This document shows, one piece after another, positions 9,864 to 19,563 of a stretch of DNA of 64,000 nt. The position numbers and the translations under genes are program-made. Location of the stretch: positions 124,001-188,000 of the forward strand of contig QNQO01000798.1 in the NCBI GenBank assembly GCA_003290165.1, given 5' to 3'. Origin of the DNA: Berberis thunbergii. Its lineage: Eukaryota; Streptophyta; Magnoliopsida; Ranunculales; Berberidaceae. Below the pieces are notes generated by a model. It was not told the origin of the DNA. It did not search any database and saw nothing but the letters and a program-made list of their open reading frames with translations. Every line of letters starts with the position of its first letter. Within the stretch, counting starts at the first letter, position 1.

Positions 9864-10542
9864 AGCTCAGATAGAAATATAGATAAATAGACAGGGCTAT
9901 AGTGTAGTTGTCCAATTCAATTGATTTTTTATTTTTATTTCTATTTCGTTTCTTTTGAAAATGAATGGCAAAATACTACGATTTGCTGGAAAATATGTGT
10001 GTGACTGATCCATTTTGTTTATTTGACAAACTATTTACTACTTGTATGGAAATATTGTGCTTTGTTATTGTTTAAGATGTCTGGAATACAAAATCCAACT
10101 CGGATCATCTCACAAGTGTCACCACTAAAAACTACTTTTGAATTCGAAAAAAAAAAAAAAAGATGATCAGAAGTCAGTGAAAAGGGCCATGATTTTTTCT
10201 AAATCAGGTTAAAATGAAAAATTAAGTTGGAACAAGATTTTTATAAGAAACAATTTATGAATTGGTGCTCTAGTCCAATTCCATGTTTATTTTTTCATTA
10301 TAAGAGCATTGCTTGATTTGTTAACCTTAAGTACCATGAACCCAGATGATTAGGTCCGGAAACAAAACAATACTCCCTCTGCTGCGCATCTTTAACAAAC
10401 TCCATCTTCCCAAGGTAGAGTGACTTCACAATTAAAGAAAAGATGCTAAAACTAATCCTCATTTCTGATCATGAAAAAGTACAGATATCAATGACATGAA
10501 CAATTCTTGGCAGTCAGGTCTCCTAAATTTGAATATGTATAT
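9864..10542 (+). repeat. 3' flank of the EXORDIUM-like gene, source copy of a duplication
   Basis: There is no gene here. The stretch from 9711 (inside the coding region) to about 10542 is repeated at 11359-12206 plus 16739-16764 with small indels, for example a 4-base insertion near 11563 and longer T/A runs. The first bases after the stop would be the 3' UTR. I see no strong polyadenylation signal. Confidence 0.85.
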
Positions 10543-10550
10543 CGAAAATT

Positions 10551-11357
10551 CTAAAATGCACTAGAGTTTCGCCGGGAGATTAGCCTGGATGGTGCCAAGC
10601 ACGTGCACCCCGAAAGATGCCAGTCACGTGGGCATTAAAAGGGCAAAAAAATAAAAATAAAAATCGAAACAGATCCCTCATTTGCTACCCTCATTCAAAA
10701 CCCTAGAACCCTTACTCTCGAAACAGCTCGATCCCTCATTTGCTAGAATTTGCTAGAATCCCTCATTCAAAACCCTAGAATCCCTCATTCAAAACCCTAG
10801 AATCCCTAGATCCCTCATTTGCTAGAATTTCACTCTCGAAACCCTAGATCCCATTTTTCTCACATTCAAAAGAAAACCCTAGATCCCTCATCAGAATTTC
10901 ACTCTCATTCAAAGAAAACCCTAGATCTTTCACTGGCGGGTACGGTTCAAGACCAGTGTTTCAACAAATTTGCTAAACAAAAGGTAAGTCACTCTGTTTT
11001 TTAAGCATGAATAGGAGTCATGAACTCGGTTTTAAACTCAAAGTAACTATGTTTTTTAAACTCCGTTATCTTCTTAGTCATGTTTTGTTGATGCCTCTTT
11101 GTAATTCTGCCCATTTACTTCTCTGGGTATGTTTGATTTTGATGATTTTTTTTTTGGATTTTTCCACTCTGAGTATCCTTGATTTGGATTTTTCCACTTT
11201 GGGTATCCTTGATTTGGGCTTTTTGGTATTGGGATTTGATTAAGCAATTAGTGTGTTTGATCCACATTTTGATATAATTTTAATTTGTTTGCAAAATTAT
11301 AGTCAGATTAACCTATTAGAGTTGCTGAGTTGATAAGCTTTAATCTGTGATGTTCTG
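10551..11357 (+). other. Promoter/5'-leader-like segment joined to the duplicated EXORDIUM tail
   Basis: Two G-box cores CACGTG lie 25 bp apart (10600-10605 and 10625-10630). They are followed by a tandem array of phrases such as AAAACCCTAGAATCCCTCAT (10690-10925), similar to the telo-box-rich leaders of plant housekeeping genes. AG|GTAAGT at 10982-10989 is a strong 5' splice site, and the following T-rich stretch looks like an intron. It contains a roughly 35-bp direct repeat (GATTTTTCCAC..., 11155-11220). No open coding exon is seen before the duplicated EXORDIUM tail at 11359. This could be the 5' end of an unrelated gene placed here by rearrangement. Confidence 0.45.
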
Positions 11358-11358
11358 T

Positions 11359-12206
11359 TATGGAAAGGGAATTTATCCTGGATATGCAGGGGACCTGTTG
11401 ATGGAACCTACCACTGGTGCAAGTTACAATGCAAATGGTGCTAATGAGAGGAAATACTTGTTGCTTGCCTTGTTCGATCCCTCCACTTCCTCTTGTTCTA
11501 CATTGGTCTAGAGCTCGGATAGAAATATAGATAAATAGACAGGGCTATAGTGTAGTTGTCCATCCAATTCAATTGATTTTTTATTTTTATTTTATTTCTA
11601 TTTCTTTTCTTTTGACAATGTGATGGAAATTGAAAATGAATGGCAAAATACTACGATTTGCTGGAAAATATGTGTGTGACTGATCCATTTTGTTTATTTG
11701 ACAAACTATTTACTATTTGTTTGGAAATATTGTGCTTTGTTATTGTTTAAGATGTCTGGAACACAAAATCCAACTCTTTCAAAAGGATCATCTCACAAGT
11801 GTCACCACTAAAAACTACTTTTGAATTCGAAAAGAAAAAAAAAAACATAATCAGAAGTCAGTGAAAAGGGCCATGATTTTTTCTAAATCAGGTTAAAATG
11901 AAAAATTAAGTTGGAACAAGATTTTTATAAGAAACAATTTATGAATTGGTGCTCTAGTCCAATTCCATGTTTATTTTTTCATTATAAGAGCATTGCTTGA
12001 TTTGTTAATCTTAAGTACCATGAACCCAGATGATTAGGTCCGAAAACAAAACAATACTCCCTTTGCTGTGCATATTTAACAAACTCCATCTTCCCGAAAG
12101 GTAAAGTGACTTCACAATTAAAGAAAAGATGTTAAAACTATTTCTCATTTCTGATCATGAAAAAGTACAGATATCAATGACAATGAACAATTCTTGGCAG
12201 TCAGGG
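11359..12206 (+). pseudogene. Duplicated 3' end of the EXORDIUM-like gene
   Basis: This matches the intact gene from codon 265 (YGKG...) through the stop and the 3' flank. The last about 50 codons are preserved with a few changes (for example GAYPGYAG becomes GIYPGYAG) and end at the same stop near 11510. There is no upstream coding part and so no start codon or signal peptide. The flank is interrupted at 12207 by a copia retrotransposon and resumes at 16739-16764. The intact locus at 10520-10542 therefore serves as a related empty site for that insertion. Confidence 0.9.
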
Positions 12207-12455
12207 TGACAAATAACAGTGAGAATGATGCTTTTGTCTTTTCATTGATCTATGTTGTTTATATACAAGCTATTCTGCCAATAGAGGCAACTCCTAATCA
12301 CCCTAACAATCTGCTATCTTCCTTATACAAAGCAATCATCCTAAAGTACAATATTACATAATCAAGACCACATTCAATAGCATAATTGAGAGCATAATTA
12401 TAAGAATATTCTCAATGTCATATTCAATAGCATAATCATGAGAATATTCTCAATA
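12207..12455 (-). repeat. 3' LTR of copia 1
   Basis: It starts TGACAAATAACAG and ends TCTCAATA on the plus strand, 249 bp. On its inner side (12456-12467) lies CCCCCCCTAAAG, which is a polypurine tract on the minus strand. Compared with the other LTR it has an extra segment of about 12 bp near 12385-12400 and several substitutions, so the insertion is not very recent. Confidence 0.9.
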
Positions 12456-12519
12456 CCCCCCCTAAAGTTGGTGCATGGAGATCCTGTATGCCCAACTTGC
12501 GAAGTAGATACTCATATTG

Positions 12520-13171
12520 TCATTTGCCTAACGCTTTTGTGAAAATGTCAGCGAGTTGCGCATTGGACGGGAAAAAGGTGGGATTGATATTTTCGGCAAC
12601 AATGTCCTCACGAACAAAGTGAAAATCGACCTCAATGTGTTTTGTCCGTTCATGAAATACGTGATTTTGAGATATATGGAGAGCCGCCTGACTATTACAA
12701 TGAAGAGACATAAGACGTGTATGGGGCATCCCGAGGCTAGCTAAAATAGCTTTTAGCCATTTTCAACTCACATGTAGTCATAGCCATAGACCGGTATTCC
12801 GCCTCTGCGGAGGAACGTGATACTGTATGTTGCTTCTTCGTCCTCCAAGATACCGGCGAGTTCCCAAGAAACACTAACCACCCAGTGAGGGACCGCCTAG
12901 TCAATGGGCATCCGGCCCAGTCAGCGTCACACCACCCATATAACTGCATGTCACACTTACTACTCAAATGTATACATTGACCCAGATTACCTTTTAAGTA
13001 CCGGACCACTCGCAAAGCAACTTCCCAGTGGTCTGCCCAAGGACGTTGCATCAATTGAGATAAAACATGAACACTATAAGATAATTCGGGTCGAGTAAAA
13101 TACAAATAAATTAGCCGCCCCACCAAGCGACGATAAGGCTCAGGATTAGCGAGCTCTTGACTCGTAGACAT
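12520..13171 (-). pseudogene. copia 1 RNase H region
   Basis: Two frames carry the RT-RNase H end. 13171-12737 reads [33 protein letters not shown] and SRSSAEAEYRSMA, the classic copia RNase H motifs. 12729-12520 continues with HCNSQAALHISQNHVFHERT and DIFTKALGK at the polyprotein end. A frameshift near 12735 separates them. The DADWAG and AEAEYR acidic residues that would bind metal are present. Confidence 0.9.
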
Positions 13172-13177
13172 GGCGAG

Positions 13178-14583
13178 TCAGTGATTTTGTTCCAGTGGCA
13201 CAGTCACGAGCCTTTCCCCTAGCAATCCGGCCTCGAAAATGATGTCATGCGCGTATTTGCGTTGACAAAGTACAAACTCATCTGGTCCGTGTGCCACTTC
13301 TACCCCCAATAAGTACTTTAAAGGACCCAGATCTTTCATGTTGAAACAAGCACTGAGGTAACCCTTGAATTTCTGTATATCAACCGGATTACGTCCAGAG
13401 ATGATAAGGTCGTCGACATAAACAAGAACACTGAGCTGAACCGCACCTCTCTGTAGAGTAAACAAACAATAATCTGAATAAGATTGTTGAAAACCATAAT
13501 TCTTCAAAGCAGTTGACAGTTTAGCGAACCAGCACCGGGGTGCCTGCTTCAGCCCATATAATGATTTCCTAAGCTTGCACACCTTCCCGGAAGTCCCCAC
13601 CTGAAAATCGGGTTGTAATTTCATGTATACCTCCTCCGTAAGGTCACCATGTAGAAATGCATTATGAACATCCCCATCTCATGGACTTCCCAATTCATGG
13701 CCGCAACGGCAAGAAAGACCCTCACTGTAACCATCTTAGCTATTGGAGCAAATGTCTCTGTATAATCAATTCCTTCAATTTGATGATTCCCAAGAATAAC
13801 CAGCCGAGCCTTCAATCGCTCAATGGTACCATCAGAATTATACTTGATCTTGTATACCCACTTGCATCCTAGAGCTTTCTTTCCTGGTGGCAATTCTGCT
13901 ACAACCCAGGTTTCATTAATCTCGAGAGCCTCAATTTCTTGTCGCATGGCATCCCTCCAGCGACTATCTTTCGCGGCCTTAGAATAGCACACATGTTCCC
14001 AATTTGCTATCAAGGCTGCAAGAAAATGTCTATGTCGCATAGAAAAATTATCACAATTCACATAATGTGCTATAGGATAGGGTGTTCCTGAGGAATGTCG
14101 TGGTACGGGTGAAGCTAGTACGGATGGACTCATTTTCCGAATGGTATGAGTAACATAATCACGGAGTTGTACCGAGGCTTGCCTTCTGCGTTGACCCCTG
14201 CCCAACACATCTTCCTGACTTGCGTCCGAGTTGTCCTCTTGGTTCTCACAAACCGGTTGCCCAGCAGCCTCATCCGGTTGTACAAACACCTCGGCACCAA
14301 CATTTGCCCCATCCTCGGCACACGCCGATTGCCCAGCATCCCTATTTGGCTGAACAAACTCCTCGGCACATGCTGGTTGCCCAGCGGCCCCATCTGGCTG
14401 TACAAACTCCTCGACACCCCCCCTCAAAACAGGTGTAGATGTCTCCTCAAAGTCCTCGTGAACCGCCTCGATATTAGGCAGACCATCGTGGTCTAAATTA
14501 AAATTATCTGCAAAGGGAAAAACTCCTTCCGAGAATACAACATGATGAGAAACAAAGAAATTTTGTTTCTCCAAGTCATACAA
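13178..14583 (-). pseudogene. copia 1 integrase tail and reverse transcriptase
   Basis: The upstream frame (14583-13621) holds the integrase carboxyl tail and the RT beginning: RWRDAMRQEIEALEINETW, then LGCKWVYKIKYNSDGTIERLK and FAPIAKMVTVRVFLAVAA. After a frameshift near 13625 the next frame (13624-13178) gives KLRKSLYGLKQAPRCWF, the active-site VYVDDLIISG, and LKYLLGVEVA. The YVDD motif is intact. The tail before the RT contains three tandem peptide repeats of about 20 residues (EEFVQPDGAAGQPACA-like, about 14435-14225). Confidence 0.92.
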
Positions 14584-14858
14584 ACGCTACCCCTTTTTCC
14601 ATAAGGGTACCCAACAAAGACGCACCTTCGACTTCTACTGGCAAACTTATCCCTCGTCTACACATGCGCATAACACAAGGATCCCAAAATGCGCAAGTGA
14701 TCGTAAGTGGGTGTGCTGCCATATAGGACACTATAGGGTGTTTTCTCATTCAAGACCAAGGAAGGAGTCCTATTTATCAAGTATCCAGCCGTCAACACAC
14801 ATTCTCCCCCAAAACTCAATAGGAAGAGAGCCCTGAAAACGCAGCGCCCGAGCTACGT

Positions 14859-15380
14859 TCAAATATGCTGGTGTTTCCGTTCAACCCGCCCATTTTGTTG
14901 AGGTGTTCCCACACAAGATGTTTGAAAAACAATCCCATGATCAAGAAAATATTGTCGCAGGCAAGTGAATTCAGCGTCGTTATCACTCTGCAAAATCTTT
15001 ACCTCTTTATCAAATTGTCTCTTAACCATCGAGAAAAACATTTGAAGAGTATGGGAGACCTCTTTCTTATCAACAAGTAAGTAAATCCATATAGAACGGG
15101 AAAAATCATCAACAATGGTCAAAAAGTAAGAAGCACCACAAGAAGAAGTTGTTCTATAAGGTCCCCATAAATCAGTGTGAATAAGTTCAAAAATAGTCGA
15201 AGCTTTATGTTCACTAACAGGAAACTTATCTCTACTTTTGTTTTGCCCTCTGGCAGACATCACAATTTTTATTCAAGCGATTTTTTGTTTCACTAAAACT
15301 TACTTCGGGAACTAACTTTGTTACTTGTAGAGATGGATGACCCAGTTGCTGGTGCCATAGATCAAGAGACACCACATTAT
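14859..15380 (-). pseudogene. copia 1 integrase
   Basis: 15263-14859 reads the integrase core: FELIHTDLWGPYRTTSS, TIVDDFSRSIWIYLL, ILQSDNDAEFTC and GTPQQNGRVERKHQHI. The D, D and E catalytic residues can be placed (HTD, QSD, VERKH), with DND in place of the common DNG. The amino-terminal zinc-binding part (HQQLGHPS ... CDVCQRAK) is readable in another frame at about 15360-15250, so a frameshift separates it. Fragments of the integrase-RT linker continue from 14858 to 14584 with stops. Confidence 0.88.
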
Positions 15381-15399
15381 TGGCCTTTATTGCGTGAAC

Positions 15400-15870
15400 C
15401 TATGGCAGTCCCCAGAAGTAATATAGTCCATCGCGTCGTTCACCAGCACCAATCAGCATCCTCGAAGTGCGGTCATGTATAACACACAGATCATTAGTGA
15501 ATTGGACAAAACAGTTATAGTGATCAGTCAATTGCGACACAGAAATTAAATTGCAAGTTAGCCCTGACACATCAAGAACATTTTTCAAACAAAATTTTCT
15601 TTCAAGAATGATTGTGCCCTTTTTAATAGCGATAGCGCTACTCCCATCTGGCAATCCCACGGGACATTAAGCAATCGCCCTTAAGTCACGAAGATCCCCG
15701 ATCGTGCCAGTCATGTGATTCGAAGCTCACGTGTCAATAATCCAAGGCTTACCAGTCATCTTATCGGTCGTTGCGGATTTTGACCCGCCCAACATTTGGA
15801 GAAGTGTCTGCCATTGATCGGTATTCAGCCCGGGCAGTGGAGATGCATTTGTCCCGGTCACTCCTGCCAT
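15400..15870 (-). pseudogene. copia 1 protease / GAG-pre-integrase region
   Basis: The frame 15660-15400 (VGLPDGSSAIAIKKGT ... GLYYFWGLP) is the segment between protease and integrase. Upstream, about 15870-15660, reads MAGVTGTNASPLPGLNTDQW, LLQMLGGSKSATTDK and PWIIDT*ASNHMTG. That is the copia protease site, where the usual D-S-G-A is damaged by a stop (DT*A). The ATG at about 15870 may be where a gag-less reading frame began. No capsid or CCHC zinc knuckle is present. Confidence 0.8.
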
Positions 15871-16496
15871 GATCGGTGTTCAAAAAGAAATCTCAAGCTG
15901 TCGCAGAAAGAATTAAAGGGTGTGATAGTCAAGGCCTTCTTGGACTCAGCAGCTCATGGTGAACCAGACTGATGATGTGGGATAATATCATCCAAATCAG
16001 GATTGCAATATGTGGGACCAGAAAAAAAATGGAAGTAGGAAGCGCTAGGATCGATCTCATTCACAGAGATTGCAGTAGTACGGTAGGGGATCCCTCCTCC
16101 TTGTCTTCTTCTTTAGATCTGAATCAGGCCAGAGGATCGATCTCACTCACAGGGCACGTAGATCGCACAAGATCGATCTCAGTCACAGAAATCGCAACAG
16201 TACGGTAAGGGACCCCTCCTCCTTGTCTTCTTCTTTAGATCTGAATTAGGCTAGAGGTTCGATCGTTCCTTCTTCTCTCTAAATCAGGCCAGATCTGAAT
16301 CACACAGGCCAGATGTTCGATCCTTCCTTCTTCTAGTTCTGAAATCAGATATGACGATCCTTCTTCTTATTCAAAGAGATCCCTGATGCTCATGCTGTGG
16401 CTGATGCTCATTCAAAGAGATCCCTGAAGTTCTTTGAGACTGCACTCCAAGATTACAAGGCATAGTTAGAGGAGTATAACCTTTGCTCTAATACCA
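15871..16496 (-). other. copia 1 untranslated leader with primer-binding site
   Basis: Immediately inside the right LTR the minus strand reads TGGTATTAGAGC (16496-16485), matching the tRNA-iMet primer site used by copia elements except for one C-to-T change. The leader holds a direct duplication of about 115 bp. One copy near 16060-16160 and one near 16165-16270 both contain CTCCTCCTTGTCTTCTTC and AGATCTGAAT, with minor differences. There is no coding sequence. Confidence 0.8.
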
Positions 16497-16733
16497 TGAC
16501 AAATAACAGTGAGAATGATGCTCTTGTCTTTTCATTGATCTATGTTGTTTATATACAAACTATTCTGCCAATATAGGCAACTCCTAATCACCCTAACAAT
16601 CTGCTATCTTCCTTATTCAAAGCAATCATCCTAAAGTACAATATTATATAATCAAGACCACATTCAATAGCATAACCATGAGAATATTCTCAATGTCATA
16701 TTCAATAGCATAATCATGAGAATATTTTCAATA
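16497..16733 (-). repeat. 5' LTR of copia 1
   Basis: 237 bp, nearly identical to 12207-12455 apart from one short deletion and scattered substitutions. It starts TGACAAATAACAG and ends TTTCAATA, followed by the duplicated CAGGG. Confidence 0.9.
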
Positions 16734-16738
16734 CAGGG

Positions 16739-17197
16739 CTCCTAAATTTGAATATGTATATATATTTTCCTTTCGAGTTATTTGGCTTTTGTTTTTTCTT
16801 AAATTTATCAGAAAGAAGTCAGACTTCTCCGTAAGTTTCGTAACTAAATCAGGATTATAAAACACTAACCTTGGTTACTAAATTTTATTTTGTAGGGATT
16901 GAGGGGATCCCTGCTCAATGAAGCGGATTCTCCGTACTCTATGAAATTATCTAAAATATGTAGGATGAAGGGCTACTGTAAGGGACCAATCTGGGATTTT
17001 TAGTATACTTGTTAAGGGTTTTAGGCACATGGCCTTTTGTGAATTCTAGCATACATTTACATGTTGTCACATTGTCACACAATTCTAACTTGAGCCTATA
17101 TACAATTCAATCTCCATAAGGTGTATGCTAGTTGATATTGATTTAGTTTACTTTAAACCATACTCAAAGAATTATTCTATTAATCAATGAATAAATT
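16739..17197. other. Intergenic sequence, no gene seen
   Basis: The first about 26 bp complete the duplicated EXORDIUM flank. The rest (16765-17197) shows no recognisable coding sequence, repeat or element end until the hAT terminus at 17198. Confidence 0.5.
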
Positions 17198-18110
17198 CAG
17201 GGGCGGACCTACTAAGGAGCCAGGGGGGCAGCTGCCCCCCTCAACTTTTAAAATAATTTTATGATATACTTAATCTTTTAAAAAATTAACTTTATAATGT
17301 ATGATACAATATGTAAATTGTTCATCCAACTAATTTTACATTTTTCTATTGGTGTAGTAGTTGGAGGTTTGTAAATTTTTGTAAACAACTCGAGTTCGAT
17401 ACATCAAGCGCATATTTTTTTATGGCTATTCACTATATATTTTTATGGTTATTGATAATTACTATTTTTATCATTGTTACTTGCCATATTTTATCATTGT
17501 TACTTGCCATATTTTACTCTTTTTTTTATAGTAATTGCAAACATTAAAAAAATTGTTTAGTTTAATAAAAAATTATTTATGGTCCTCTCAGAGCGTACGA
17601 TTTATTTATGTTTATACAAATTTGTCATTGTGACATTCTCCTACTTTTTTGTTTTCAACGCAATTTTATATGTAATTGCAAACATTAAAACAATGAATTG
17701 CTTGTTCACAAGTGGTGTAAAAGCTCCAACCAAAAAATATTTGAAATTAATATCTAAAATAATAACTAAAGAATTCAATGAAAATATATGCCACTAGCCA
17801 ACTCGTACAAAATTTGAGCCTCATATAAACATTTTTTGATGAAATTGTATTAGGATCTTATTATGTTTGTAAATTTTTGATTTTTCTTTTAACTCCAATT
17901 AGATATTTATCCTAATTATTTTGTGATTTTAGTTATATATTCTAGTTATTACGCTCGTTTGCCCCTTGCTAAGGTTATTGATACTGTGACCTTATATTGG
18001 CTTAGAGTTGGATTACACTTAATTCAATTTGGTATATGCAATGTATTTTATGGTTGTATTTTTCTTATTTTACTAAATCTGATTAGAATTTTTTTCTTAT
18101 TTGGAGTGCA
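17198..18110. mobile_element. hAT family 2, copy A (one end lost)
   Basis: It begins CAGGGGCGGACCTACTAAGG, which equals the reverse complement of the right end of the complete copy at 46173-47156. The two align for most of their length in opposite orientation. Shared features are a perfect GC palindrome (17223-17240), a tRNA-like segment (17351-17402), and the stretch AATTATTTTGTGAT near 17915, which is the empty site for the MITE found inside the other copy. Similarity fades near 18080-18110 and the second terminal repeat is not found, so that end is truncated against the neighbouring copia remnant. There is no transposase. Confidence 0.75.
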
Positions 18111-18189
18111 ACCTTGTTGTCACAAACAAGAGGGTTGTCTGAGGATAAATAATATGCAAATCATTAAGAATGTATCTCAACTAGATTAA

Positions 18190-19560
18190 CTCACAACATG
18201 TGGAAGCAATAACCCTATGTACTGCTTCAGCTGTAGGCTTGCCATTGTAGTATGTTTCTTAGCTTTTCAAGAAATTGGTGAATCACTAAGCATGACACAA
18301 TAACCTGTAATGGATATCTTAATATCTCTACATCTAGCCCAATTTGCATCACAATAAGCCTTCAACTGTAATGAGCTGGTGGAGAAAAAAAAATACCTCG
18401 TCCTCATAAAGCCTTAATATATCTCAAGACCTTGTATGCAACATCCAAATGTGGTATTCTAGGCTTGTCCATAAACTGACTTAGGATATGTACAAAATAA
18501 ACCAAATCTGGTCTCTTGATCGTTAAGTATATCAACCTTCCAACGAGCCTGCGGTGCGTTCCTGGATTTATAATAAATCTCTATCATCTTGTGTGAGCAC
18601 CAAGTTTTGATCCATAGGATAATGTGAAGAAATTGTTTTGTTTCGTCAATGTATTGGAGATCATTACCTGCCAATATTACATCATCAACATGTACAAGAA
18701 TTGCAGTAAAGCTAATACCCTTGAATCAGACGAATAATGAGTAATCTGCCTTAGACTGATTGTAGCCTGATGATATGAGAGCATATGATAACTTAAGGAA
18801 CCATTGTCTCGAGGCATGCTTGAGACCATATAATGACTTATTCAACTTACATACCCGAGTCTCCCCCTTTTCGGCTGAATTCAGGAGGAAGATTCGTGTA
18901 CACATCCTAAAAAAGATCACCTTAAAGAAAAACATTGCTGACATCAAGTTGACATAAATGCCAACTCAAGGTCTCATAATCAATACCTTCAACTTGAGTG
19001 TGTCCTTTAGCCACAAGACGGGCTTTGTAGCGCTCAATACTACTATCTAGTCGCAATTATCTTCCCCGAACAAAGGTCCTATATCAGACAAGAATTGTTG
19101 ATAAAAATGGTGAGAAAAAAGAATGTTTTGTGAATTTGCTAATGAAAATTAAATTAAGATTAAAAAAAAGGAACGCAAAGAACCTCATGCAAGATAAAAA
19201 ACAGAAGAAAAAGTCACGGTGTCAATGTGTGTAACAACAACAAGTGTACCATCAGGAAGCTGAATGGTTCGAATGTGGGAGGGTTTGGAAAAGGTGAGTA
19301 AATGAATGTTATGAACTATATGATCAATGACGCCATTATCAAGGATCATGGTAACGAGAGCCATGAGATTTAAGAAAGAGTATTTTACCTGTCAATTCTG
19401 CAATATAAATGTCATTACCAATATTGTGAACCTTAGACTTGTGGTTGGTCAACAAGGTCATGATTTGCTTGCACTGCTCGGGTGTGAATGGAAAAGTAGC
19501 ATTGCCCCTAAGACAATCTTTCTGAAAACGCCGTTGTTTAGTGGGATCAACTTTCTTAAA
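18190..19560 (-). pseudogene. copia 2 protease-RT-RNase H remnants
   Basis: Near 19330-19240 the protease region reads LDNGVIDHIVHN, then HIRTIQLPDGTLVVVTHI; the usual DSGATDH active site is altered to DNGVIDH. RT follows at 18880-18726: [37 protein letters not shown]. RNase H connection pieces follow at 18560-18300: [33 protein letters not shown] and a degraded DADW block. Stops and frameshifts are frequent, and the integrase is deleted. Confidence 0.75.
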
Positions 19561-19563
19561 TTT

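Larger units (their letters stand above)
12207..16733 (-). mobile_element. Complete-ended Ty1/copia retrotransposon (copia 1), almost gag-less
   Basis: Two LTRs (12207-12455 and 16497-16733) bound the element. The 5-bp duplication CAGGG flanks it (12202-12206 and 16734-16738), and the paralogous flank at 10520-10542 is uninterrupted. Read on the minus strand, the order is 5' LTR, primer-binding site, leader, protease, integrase, RT, RNase H, polypurine tract, 3' LTR, which is the copia order. Gag is essentially missing: the reading begins just upstream of the protease region. Several frameshifts make it non-autonomous. The pol domains are listed separately. Confidence 0.95.
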
